From positions 1 to 12,915 of the forward strand of contig CAYMUG010000019.1 of assembly GCA_964393575.1 (NCBI GenBank): 12,915 nt of DNA, in the 5' to 3' direction. Below are positions 7,601 to 12,260 of the stretch, one piece after another; within the stretch, counting starts at the first letter, position 1, and each line of letters opens with the position of its first letter. Below the pieces are notes generated by a model that was not told where the DNA came from, ran no database searches, and saw only the letters and a program-made list of their open reading frames with translations. A program made the translations under genes and the position numbers. The stretch is from CAYMUG01 sp964393575 (GTDB lineage Bacteria > Patescibacteriota > Minisyncoccia > Spechtbacterales > 2-12-FULL-38-22).

Positions 7601-8191
7601 TCCCTGCGCTACCTCGTGCGAAGAAAGAGCTGTCCCGCAGCGCGGACAATACGGCATAACTTTATGGCCCTCGTACAAGAGCCCTTTTTCGTGCGCCTGC
7701 TTAAGCACCCACCAAAGTGACTCCATATACAACGGCTTGTAAGTAATGTACGGGTTTTCCATATCTATCCAGAATCCCATTCTTTCGGTTAGGTATTCCC
7801 AATCTTTCTGATAACGCCAAACCGAACGCCTGCATTTTTCATTAAACTTCTCTATGCCGTAATCCTCAATTTCTTTTTTGTTACTAATACCCAGCTCTTT
7901 TTCAACTTCTACTTCAACAGGTAAACCGTGCGTATCCCACCCCGCGCGGCGCTCTACTCTGTAACCTCGCATTGTTTTGTACCGGCAGATAACATCTTTA
8001 TAAGCACGGGCTTCAACGTGGTGAAACCCGGGCTTGCCGTTCGCGGTAGGTGGGCCTTCATAAAATACAAAACTTTTATCTTTAGGCCGTTTTTTTACGC
8101 TTTTTTCAAACGCTTGTATAGAATACCAGCGTTTTATTATTTCTTTTTCTATATCGGGAAAGTTCATAGTATTTTGTTTAGAGTCTACCAT
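4640..8191 (-). CDS. ileS: Isoleucyl-tRNA synthetase (type 2) with embedded histidine-phosphatase domain
   Basis: Class I synthetase that charges tRNA-Ile and edits Val-tRNA-Ile. 1183 residues, against about 1030-1070 expected for this type. In order: the HIGH region GPPTANGKPGFHH (46-58; the PGxHH variant is normal for eukaryote-like IleRS), zinc-ribbon half YCPRCG (181-186), CP1 editing domain with WTTTPWTLPGN (236-246) and GTGIVHTAVMYGEDD (326-340), CWRC (403-406), RYWGTPLPVW (464-473), CRECG (475-479), a histidine-phosphatase insert (about 494-694), CPDCG (710-714), DVWFDSG (727-733), KMSKS (811-815), then the anticodon-binding domain. A repeat-encoded peptide occupies about 210-230. Everything is in one uninterrupted frame. 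The alternative start M9 (8167) is possible. Type 2 IleRS proteins are often mupirocin-tolerant (family knowledge). The gene follows argS on the same strand. Confidence 0.97.
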   Translation of the reverse strand: MVDSKQNTMNFPDIEKEIIKRWYSIQAFEKSVKKRPKDKSFVFYEGPPTANGKPGFHHVEARAYKDVICRYKTMRGYRVERRAGWDTHGLPVEVEVEKELGISNKKEIEDYGIEKFNEKCRRSVWRYQKDWEYLTERMGFWIDMENPYITYKPLYMESLWWVLKQAHEKGLLYEGHKVMPYCPRCGTALSSHEVAQGYKDVTDDSVFAKFQITNSKSQINSKLQIPKNSKVYLLAWTTTPWTLPGNVALAVGSDIKYSLVKQGSEYYILASDVVAETMEDGYEIIQELQGKDIEGAEYEPLFNALKDEEGEKYKVVPADFVSTDEGTGIVHTAVMYGEDDYKLGEEHNMPKVHTVDKNGRFTEKVKEFEGQFVKDAELAIINRLKAENQLYKVTEYEHSYPHCWRCDTPLLYYAMNSWFIAMSKLRSDMINANRGINWVPEHLKEGRFGQWLEDVKDWAVSRSRYWGTPLPVWRCRECGKKEVVGSRKDISRLSSARNKYWLLRHGMAEHTKKGVLSTEYPEKKKKFNLTNEGRRQVKKAAKELKDKGGVDLIVSSPMTRTKQTAEIVAEELGAEVKYDKNLLEVNVGIFEGSPGEDYRNYFTGYIERFTKKPPQGENLAQVQRRYLKALNSLEKKYRDKKILIVGHGDPLLLLESALTGLTVEEAAERRQKNYPHVGKLRSVNYAAFPYNKEGNLDFHRPYVDKLVFDCPDCGTENSMQRVEDLVDVWFDSGAMPFAQQHYPFENKAKIEGDKSGKATGSGYPADYIAEAIDQTRGWFYTLLAVSAVLDKAPSYKNVITLGIVLDEKGQKMSKSKGNIVDPLDLAEKYGMDAVRLYFFTVNQPADVKRFTEKDVKEKMHKFIATLFNSHKFLKTYAPGVKPPQAFESQNILDKWVYARLKEVSGTIKQSMDNFDVLRAARALESFVLDDFSNWYIRRSRERLQRPGDKKEKEEASKTLAYVLNEITKLASPFTPFVSEYVWQDLNKISAKSVHWEEFTEFKKPTKSELNNLNLMEKLREWGEIVLKLRSEEGIKVRQPLQAVAVPQKLNSKYVTILKEELNVKEVKETKEVKNKEGWVFEEKVGLQTHISEALKREGMSKEVVRHIQRMRRDAGLNPEDKIHVVYSLPSSLRGRLREFETNISRDTNAKTLEERQIEGTHYDVTAEFNWDAKHKVKLALNKA
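6122..6697 (-). other. Histidine-phosphatase (PGAM-like) domain inserted in IleRS
   Basis: Residues about 499-690 of ileS. Clade-1 histidine phosphatase signatures are in the right order: LLRHG (502-506, nucleophile H505), SSPMTRTKQTA (555-565, R560), LLEVNVGIFEG (582-592, candidate acid E584 or nearby) and VGHGDP (645-650, second His H647). The insert sits between CRECG and the segment DFHRPYVDKLVFDCPDCG, which ordinary IleRS joins by a short loop. It therefore interrupts a zinc ribbon in sequence but leaves both CxxC pairs intact. All expected active-site residues are present, so activity is plausible. The substrate is unknown. Confidence 0.93.
7502..7564 (-). repeat. Intergenic-type repeat captured in the ileS reading frame
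   Basis: On the coding strand this reads as imperfect copies of AAATTCCAAATTAC and ACAAATCCCAAAT. It encodes residues about 210-230 (Q/I/N/S/K-rich, starting FQITNSK). The same words form the arms of the intergenic palindrome at 10161-10260. The site is the linker leading into the CP1 editing domain, which is length-variable in the family. About 21 codons are affected, with no frameshift or stop. Confidence 0.75.
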
Positions 8192-8214
8192 CTAGTACGT
8201 TAATGTGTAATTCG

Positions 8215-8284
8215 CCTAACAAACACGCGGATCAACGCAGATGAGAAAGCTGATTCACGCCGATGCGTGTATCCGCGTATATCT
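8215..8284. repeat. Palindromic intergenic element, CGCGGATCAACGCAGAT flavour
   Basis: Between the argS stop and the ileS start. The plus strand has ACGCGGATCAACGCAGATGAG, preceded by AAAC, then AAAGCTGATTCACGCCGATG, then the inverted, imperfect arm CGTGTATCCGCGTATATCTG. It resembles CACGGATTAACACGGAT-type environmental repeats. Unlike the other elements there is no tandem-GA mini-hairpin next to the downstream (ileS) ATG. Confidence 0.6.
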
Positions 8285-8319
8285 GTATGTAAGCACGTCC
8301 AACGGACGTGCTTACATAC
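8285..8319 (-). terminator. 16-bp perfect stem, 3-nt loop, spanning the argS stop codon
   Basis: Arms 8285-8300 and 8304-8319 are perfectly complementary, with loop AAC on the plus strand (GTT on the coding strand). The argS stop (complement of 8312-8314) and its last sense codons lie inside the stem. No T-run follows, so it is not a textbook intrinsic terminator. It may stop or protect the 3' end, or act as the end hairpin of the adjoining repeat element. Confidence 0.5.
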
Positions 8320-9931
8320 TCTCAGGCGCCTCTATTCCTAAAAGGTTAAGTCCCTGTCTTAAAACAAGGCCGGTGGCAATTGTTAGTACTAAACGTGCCT
8401 CCTGCAGCTTTTGGTCGTCGCCTATTACCTTATAATCCCTGTAAAACCTATTAAATTCCTGTGCCAGCTCCCGCAAATAAGTGGATAGACGATGTACATT
8501 ATAATCTTCGGCTATATCTTCTACCACTTCCGGAAATACTCTCAATTTTCTTATTAAATCAAATTCTCCCTCTTCTTTCAAAAGCTCCATATCTTTACGC
8601 TGAAGAGTAAACTTGTTATTTTCTCCCTCCCGGTAAATTTTGTTGAGTATACTACAGGTCCTTGCGTGTGTATATTGTATATAATAAATAGGATTCTTTT
8701 GGGATTGCTGTTTTGCAAGATTGAGATCAAATTCCATCTGAGTATCAAGAGACTTTGCAAGATAAAAATAGCGCGCCGCGTCCGCTCCCACTTCGTCTAT
8801 TAAATCCTCAAGGTGAACGATCTTGCCTTTTCTTTTAGAGAGTTTCGCGCCGCTCTTAAGGCGAACCATCTGCGATATAAGCACTTCAATATTCTTTACT
8901 TTAAACGCGCGCAGAGCGGATTTTATTCTCCTGACATGACCCTGATGGTCAGCTCCCCAAATATTTATCAATTTTTTAAAATCTCTCTCCGCCTTATTCA
9001 GATGATACGCAATATCGGAGGCAAAATAAGTTTTCTCGCCACCTTTGCGTACAAGTACCTGGTCCTGGCTGTCGCCATATCTTGAGGTTTCCAGCCAAAG
9101 AGCTCCTTCTTTCTCGTAGGTCAACCCTTTTTCCTTAAGTTGAGCTATAACTTTTTCTACTTCATTATTTTTATACAACTCCTCTTCCTCAAACCATACA
9201 TCGAAAACAACATTCGCTTTTTTATCCAAAAACTCTTTAATATCTTTCTGTATTTTTTTTGAAATATAATATCCCGCAGCTTCCGGATTCTTATATCGTT
9301 TAAGTTGTCCGGAAAATTCTTTTATTTTCTTATCGAGATAAGGGCTTTTATAAGAAGTGCCTTCCCCCAACGCCGTTTTACCCAATTCTTTTATTTGAGC
9401 ACTTTGACGGGAATTATTTACATAATACTCACGAGTAACGTCGTACCCGGCAAAAGAAAGTATATTCGCCAAGGCGTCCCCATAAAAAAGCGTTCTTCCA
9501 TGCCCTATATGAAGCCGGCCTGTAGGATTAAGAGATGCAAATTCTAAGTTGATTTTTTTTTCTTTGCCTATATTTTTGTGGCCAAAATTTTCCTTTTTTA
9601 GAGAATCCCACGCAACTTTACGTAAATAATCACTGGATAAACGCAGATTAACAAACCCCGGCGTGGCTATCTCCACTTCGGAAAATATCTTTTGAATATT
9701 TTCCTTCTCCTGCAGATGCTTGGCTATAATTTTAGCCAGAGTTTTAGGTTTGCGTCCGCTTGTTGAGGCAAGCTGCATTGCTACTGCGGTTGCGTAGTCA
9801 CCATGCTCTTTTCGGGAGGGTTGTTGTATTGTAATATTAGATAAGTTTGCATCCGGCAAATCCCCCTTTTTTTGAAGTTCCTCAACTGTATCTCTTATCT
9901 CTTTTTTTATTTTATCTCTTACTTGCGTCAT
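8312..9931 (-). CDS. argS: Arginyl-tRNA synthetase
   Basis: Class I synthetase that charges tRNA-Arg. 539 residues from ATG at 9931; family members are about 550-600. In order: the N-terminal Add-1 domain (about 1-110) with EHGDYAT (42-48) and PGFVNLRL (91-98); LNPTGRLHIGHGR (134-146) with HIGH at 141-144; GADHQGHVRRIKSAL (326-340); KLSKRKG at 363-369 as the KMSKS equivalent; and a DALR anticodon-binding domain from about 415 with IQYTHARTCSIL (418-429). The frame extends upstream to an ATG at 9976, but those 15 residues are not family-like, whereas MTQVRDKIKKEI is a normal start. The gene heads the minus-strand series, with ileS 120 bp downstream. The upstream region contains a terminator-type hairpin with a T-run (10003-10041), suggesting attenuation. 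Confidence 0.96.
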   Translation of the reverse strand: MTQVRDKIKKEIRDTVEELQKKGDLPDANLSNITIQQPSRKEHGDYATAVAMQLASTSGRKPKTLAKIIAKHLQEKENIQKIFSEVEIATPGFVNLRLSSDYLRKVAWDSLKKENFGHKNIGKEKKINLEFASLNPTGRLHIGHGRTLFYGDALANILSFAGYDVTREYYVNNSRQSAQIKELGKTALGEGTSYKSPYLDKKIKEFSGQLKRYKNPEAAGYYISKKIQKDIKEFLDKKANVVFDVWFEEEELYKNNEVEKVIAQLKEKGLTYEKEGALWLETSRYGDSQDQVLVRKGGEKTYFASDIAYHLNKAERDFKKLINIWGADHQGHVRRIKSALRAFKVKNIEVLISQMVRLKSGAKLSKRKGKIVHLEDLIDEVGADAARYFYLAKSLDTQMEFDLNLAKQQSQKNPIYYIQYTHARTCSILNKIYREGENNKFTLQRKDMELLKEEGEFDLIRKLRVFPEVVEDIAEDYNVHRLSTYLRELAQEFNRFYRDYKVIGDDQKLQEARLVLTIATGLVLRQGLNLLGIEAPESM

Positions 9932-10002
9932 ACAAGTTTTACCCACACTATCTGTAGCGGGGCTATGTGGCATCAACTACTTTATAACCCAATTTTAGGC
10001 GT

Positions 10003-10041
10003 AAAAAAACCCCGAACCAGAACCTCCGGCACGGTTCAGGG
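10003..10041 (-). terminator. Intrinsic terminator hairpin in the argS leader
   Basis: On the minus strand CCCTGAACC pairs with GGTTCGGGG (one G-U pair; plus arms 10033-10041 and 10010-10018). The loop is 14 nt and seven T residues follow (10003-10009). It ends 72 nt before the argS ATG, and no minus-strand gene lies between it and the smpB-facing region. It therefore looks like an attenuator or the end of a short RNA, not the end of a gene. Confidence 0.65.
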
Positions 10042-10107
10042 CTGAAATCTCCCAAGTATAAAGGATTGTACGACCACTACAAGGTCAAGGGAGTCTTAAA
10101 CCTGAAC
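10034..10107 (-). promoter_or_regulatory. Candidate structured leader / antiterminator upstream of argS
   Basis: A nested fold is visible: GTTCAGG (10034-10040) with CCTGAAC (10101-10107), enclosing CTCCC (10049-10053) with GGGAG (10089-10093), enclosing GACC (10072-10075) with GGTC (10083-10086). On the minus RNA the outermost helix uses the bases that form the 5' arm of the terminator, so the two are mutually exclusive. Within the terminator a second GGTTC copy can also compete for GAACC. No T-box consensus or known riboswitch core was recognised. A rival reading is a promoter inside it: TTGTAG, 16 bp, TATACT (complement of 10077-10082 and 10055-10060). Confidence 0.45.
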
Positions 10108-10121
10108 GGAGTGAATGGTTT
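10098..10121 (+). repeat. Tandem-GA mini-hairpin in the divergent region
   Basis: On the plus strand arms AAACC and GGTTT pair, then T-A with one bulged T, facing GA dinucleotides, AC/GT and a GGA loop. It is followed by the self-complementary GGGGCCCC. It has the same core, GAACGGAGTGA, as the copy at 4625-4639, but no start codon follows. Confidence 0.5.
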
Positions 10122-10125
10122 GGGG

Positions 10126-10370
10126 CCCCGAAAATAGAAATTGATTGTTTTGCTTGCATTGGTTCAAATCACAAATCCCAAGGACACAAGATACAAACAA
10201 ATTACAATAAACAAATCCCAAATAACAAACGTTTTCTAATTTCTAATTTGAGATTTGTTTGTGTCCTTGCCTGTCCCGTTAGCGCGAAGCGCTTTTTCGG
10301 GGCATCCTTTTAATTTTTAATTTACTCATTACCATTTTCTGATCTCTATCAACCAATTTCTATTTTAAGG
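10126..10370. repeat. Long nested inverted repeat, CAAATCCC flavour
   Basis: The outer arms AAAATAGAAATTGATTG (10130-10146) and CAACCAATTTCTATTTT (10349-10365) are complementary at 16 of 17 positions, with CCCC/GGGG runs just outside. Nested inside are CAAGGACACAA (10179-10189) and TTGTGTCCTTG (10259-10269), a perfect 11-bp pair around tandem CAAATCCCAAAT-type words. AGCGC/GCGCT with a GAA loop also occurs (10281-10293). No transposase or open frame is inside. The remainder, 10371-10417, is AT-rich with TATACT and TATTAT boxes that could serve smpB, but no convincing -35 was found. Confidence 0.6.
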
Positions 10371-10417
10371 GGTTTTATATTAGCATATATTGCAATTATA
10401 CTGGTATTATGGAATTG

Positions 10418-10501
10418 AGTAATCGGTAACAAGTAACAAGTAAAAACCAAAGCGCCTCCGGCGCTTTTACGTACAAGTTACAAGTTACATGTTACTGTTT
10501 T
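10418..10501 (+). repeat. 84-bp exact repeat, copy 1 (upstream of smpB)
   Basis: Identical over 84 positions to 11367-11450 (offset 949). Structure: arm AACAAGTAACAAGTAA, hairpin AAAGCGCC/GGCGCTTT with TCC loop (10449-10467), then arm ACAAGTTACAAGTTAC and CATGTTACT. It ends 20 bp before the smpB ATG. This copy lacks the start-adjacent mini-hairpin. Confidence 0.93.
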
Positions 10502-10521
10502 GCAAATGAATTAAACTCGGT

Positions 10522-10980
10522 ATGGCAGAAACATACGCAAAAAATAAAAAGGCATATTTCGATTATGAAATCCTCAAAAGCTACGAGGCGGGGTTAGAAT
10601 TGAAAGGACATGAGGTAAAGTCCGTGAAATCAGGGAAGGTTTCGCTAGCCGGTGCTTACGTTATAATCCGCGAAGAAGAGGCGCGCTTAGTGGGGGCTAC
10701 AATATCTCCCTATCAAGCACTAAATACTCCTTCTGACTATGACGAAAAGAGGTCACGTCGTCTTATTTTACACAAAAAAGAAATAGAAGAACTGGCCGGC
10801 TATGCGGACCAAAAGGGATTGACTATAGTGCCCTTAAAGTTGTATAATAAAGGCGGTTTAATCAAAATAGAGATAGCAGTAGTACGCGGTAAGAAAAAAC
10901 ACGACAAACGGGAAAAAATTAAAGAAAAAGAAGCAAAAAAGAAGATAGAGAGGACCTTAAAAAAACAAATACGGGGATGA
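10522..10980 (+). CDS. smpB: SsrA-binding protein SmpB
   Basis: SmpB binds the tRNA-like domain of tmRNA and takes it to stalled ribosomes in trans-translation. 152 residues, normal family length. Signatures: KKAYFDYEILKSYEAGLEL (residues 9-27), GHEVKSVKSGKVSLAGAY (29-46), RRLILHKKEIEEL (79-91), GLTIVPLKLY (99-108), KIEIAVVRGKKKHDKR (115-130), and a basic Lys/Arg-rich tail that folds on the ribosome. The start is ATG at 10522 with no clear Shine-Dalgarno site. It ends in TGA at 10978-10980. The last 8 nt, including the stop, are also the first bases of the tmRNA acceptor stem, so protein and RNA partner are physically overlapped and probably cotranscribed. Confidence 0.97.
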   Translation: MAETYAKNKKAYFDYEILKSYEAGLELKGHEVKSVKSGKVSLAGAYVIIREEEARLVGATISPYQALNTPSDYDEKRSRRLILHKKEIEELAGYADQKGLTIVPLKLYNKGGLIKIEIAVVRGKKKHDKREKIKEKEAKKKIERTLKKQIRG

Positions 10981-11319
10981 CAAGCCTCGATAAGAAAGTA
11001 ACCGTGCAGCTGCAGGTCGGGTTCGTCTCCATCCCGTAAAAAAGGAGGCGCCCAAATAAGTGCAAACAAACAACCTGCACTCGCTTACGCTTAATATACC
11101 GTAAGCCATCGCTTCGGGTGACGCCCGATAGTCCGAAAGCGGTGTCATATTATCGGGTGTAGCCGGAAAACCGCCCGACTTTCCGGTGAAATTCAGGGCT
11201 CGGGTGTACAACATTTCGTTCACTTAATAGTTGTACATCTTAAATACATTAAGTGAACTAAACCTGTAGAGGGTTGTATGGAGCTTTCTTACACGTGGGT
11301 GCAACTCCCACCATCTCCA
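10973..11319 (+). ncRNA. ssrA: Transfer-messenger RNA (tmRNA, SsrA)
   Basis: Rescues stalled ribosomes: acts as a tRNA-Ala mimic, then as mRNA for a degradation tag. The acceptor stem is GGGGATG (10973-10979) with CATCTCC (11312-11318), one G-U, discriminator A11319. The T-arm is GTGGG, loop TGCAACT, CCCAC (11295-11311). Helix 2: TAAGAAAG (10991-10998) with CTTTCTTA (11284-11291), continued by CTGCAGGT (11010-11017) with ACCTGTAG (11262-11269). The tag frame is at 11062-11094, with its stop in the loop of GCTTACG/CGTAAGC. Pseudoknots are visible: CCCGATA/TATCGGG, CCGGAAA/TTTCCGG with CCCGA/TCGGG, and GTACAAC (11206) with GTTGTAC (11230) interlocked with GTTCACTTAAT (11218) and ATTAAGTGAAC (11248). 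It is a one-piece, not permuted, tmRNA of 347 nt. ACAC follows the acceptor stem, so CCA is not encoded. Confidence 0.97.
11062..11094 (+). other. tmRNA tag-peptide reading frame
   Basis: The resume codon is GCA after AAATAAGT. The tag reads ANKQPALAYA and then TAA. Starting with Ala-Asn and ending in a small hydrophobic, Ala-rich tail is typical of SsrA tags, but LAYA differs from the common LAA ending read by ClpXP-type proteases. Confidence 0.85.
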
Positions 11320-11366
11320 CACCTTGTTTCTCAAAATCTTGCTTGTCTACCGGCAAACAAGTAACA

Positions 11367-11450
11367 AGTAATCGGTAACAAGTAACAAGTAAAAACCAAA
11401 GCGCCTCCGGCGCTTTTACGTACAAGTTACAAGTTACATGTTACTGTTTT
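11367..11450 (+). repeat. 84-bp exact repeat, copy 2 (upstream of infC)
   Basis: Identical to 10418-10501. It follows the tmRNA after about 47 bp that contain no clear terminator, and its last TTTT is the first arm of the mini-hairpin at 11447-11470. The bases just before it (11359-11366) already carry the word AAGTAACA, so the tandem arm is one unit longer than in copy 1. Confidence 0.93.
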
Positions 11451-11470
11451 ATGAGCGCTAGCGAATAAAA
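11447..11470 (+). promoter_or_regulatory. Start-adjacent tandem-GA mini-hairpin before infC
   Basis: Arms TTTTAT and ATAAAA, facing GA dinucleotides, then GC, loop GCTA, GC. Here the loop is four bases (GNNA), not GNA. TA and ATG at 11473 follow, the same 2-nt spacing as at 1964, 3744 and 4492. No Shine-Dalgarno sequence is present. Confidence 0.6.
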
Positions 11471-11472
11471 TA

Positions 11473-12039
11473 ATGCCCTCTTGGGCAATTATGGCAAAAC
11501 CCAACAAAAAACAACCACAAAATCAACCACGAAGAAACCACCAAATAAAGGCTGATAAAGTACGGGTGATAGATAAAGACGGTAATAATGCCGGAATTTT
11601 TAATTTAGGAGAGGCGCTCAAGATGGCCGAAGAAGCCGGTCTTGATTTAATAGAAGTTACAGCAAAAGCTGAACCACCTGTTGCCAAAATAATGGACTAT
11701 GGAAAATATATATACCAACAGGAAAAAAAGGAAAGAGAAGCAAAAAAAAGACAGAAAAAGTCAGGTTCGGGAGAAATGAAAGGGGTTCGTCTTGGTATGC
11801 AAACAGACACCCACGATTTAAAAATTAAGGCACAAAGAGTGGACAAATTTTTAAAAAAAGGTTATAAAGTCAGGGTTGAATTGCAAATGCGTGGCAGAGA
11901 AAAAGCACTTGAAGAGATGGCGAATAAAAAAGTGGATGAATTTTTAAACACAGTAACGGAAAAATTTATAGTTGAACAAAAACCACAAAAAGGGCCGCGC
12001 GGACGATATCTAATATTATCTCCTGAAAAAGAGGAATAA
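11473..12039 (+). CDS. infC: Translation initiation factor IF-3
   Basis: IF-3 binds the 30S subunit, blocks 50S joining and checks start-codon and initiator-tRNA pairing. 188 residues from ATG at 11473, or 182 from ATG at 11491. The N-domain (about 23-90) shows NHQIKADKVRVIDKDG and PPVAKIMDYGKY; a Lys-rich linker (about 80-100) follows; the C-domain (about 101-186) has GVRLGMQTDTHDLKIKAQR and VELQMRGRE. The first start keeps the conserved spacing to the mini-hairpin. The bases between the two starts (11472-11490) form a hairpin GCCC/GGGC with loop TCTT, so the first ATG is partly in a stem. MPSWAI is not family-like, hence the true start is uncertain. Many bacteria start infC with AUU; here both options are AUG. 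It heads the classic infC-rpmI-rplT operon. Confidence 0.96.
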   Translation: MPSWAIMAKPNKKQPQNQPRRNHQIKADKVRVIDKDGNNAGIFNLGEALKMAEEAGLDLIEVTAKAEPPVAKIMDYGKYIYQQEKKEREAKKRQKKSGSGEMKGVRLGMQTDTHDLKIKAQRVDKFLKKGYKVRVELQMRGREKALEEMANKKVDEFLNTVTEKFIVEQKPQKGPRGRYLILSPEKEE

Positions 12040-12050
12040 AATTGATTATT

Positions 12051-12260
12051 ATGCCTAATAAAAAAACAAAAGCAAAAACAAAAAAATCAGCTGCAAAAAG
12101 ATTTAAGGTTACAGGGACAGGCAAGGTAATGCGCAGACCTACACGTCAAAGTCACTTTTTAGCAAAGCAAACCGGAAAGCAACGAAGAAACAAAAGAAAG
12201 CTTGTAGAAGTTTCTAAAAGCGAAGCCAAACAAATTAAAAGGTTATTACAGAATAAGTAA
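12051..12260 (+). CDS. rpmI: 50S ribosomal protein L35
   Basis: Small basic protein of the large subunit. 69 residues, starting MPNKKTKAKTKKSAAKRFK, with TGTGKVMRRPTRQSHFLAKQ-type signatures in the middle and a KQIKRLL tail. The family is usually about 64-67 residues. The frame is open upstream to a TTG at 12042, but ATG at 12051 gives the canonical N-terminus. It lies 11 bp after the infC stop. The bases before it (AATAAAATTGATTATT) are A/T-rich without a Shine-Dalgarno site. The stop is followed at once by GCTCACTCCG, the same junction as after ileS. Confidence 0.95.
   Translation: MPNKKTKAKTKKSAAKRFKVTGTGKVMRRPTRQSHFLAKQTGKQRRNKRKLVEVSKSEAKQIKRLLQNK

Noticed and set aside
4640..8191. IleRS as an assembly chimera or frameshifted fusion
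   Set aside because: Both sides of the insert keep IleRS motifs in the same frame, both CxxC pairs are intact, and the insert itself has complete, ordered phosphatase motifs.
10055..10082. An argS promoter TTGTAG-16-TATACT on the minus strand
   Set aside because: It is possible, but it lies inside the nested fold and would remove the antiterminator arm from the transcript. The boxes are weak, so it is mentioned only as a rival model.
10003..10140. A T-box riboswitch in the argS leader
   Set aside because: The conserved T-box antiterminator sequence and the specifier stem could not be found; only a generic antiterminator/terminator pairing is visible.
10126..10370. An insertion sequence
   Set aside because: There is no transposase frame inside and no target-site duplication could be recognised; it is kept only as an inverted-repeat region.
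10978..10980. Recoded TGA (UGA as Gly) genetic code
   Set aside because: SmpB ends at TGA at its normal family length, and no other gene has in-frame TGA, so UGA acts as a stop.
10800..11223. Two open minus-strand frames (10800-11069 and 10957-11223)
   Set aside because: They lie over the 3' half of smpB and the tmRNA, whose helices and pseudoknots explain the sequence. The translations are low-complexity and show no family motif.
10418..11450. The 84-bp repeats as a CRISPR array
   Set aside because: There are only two exact copies, 949 bp apart with genes between them, no spacer-sized spacing, and no cas gene.
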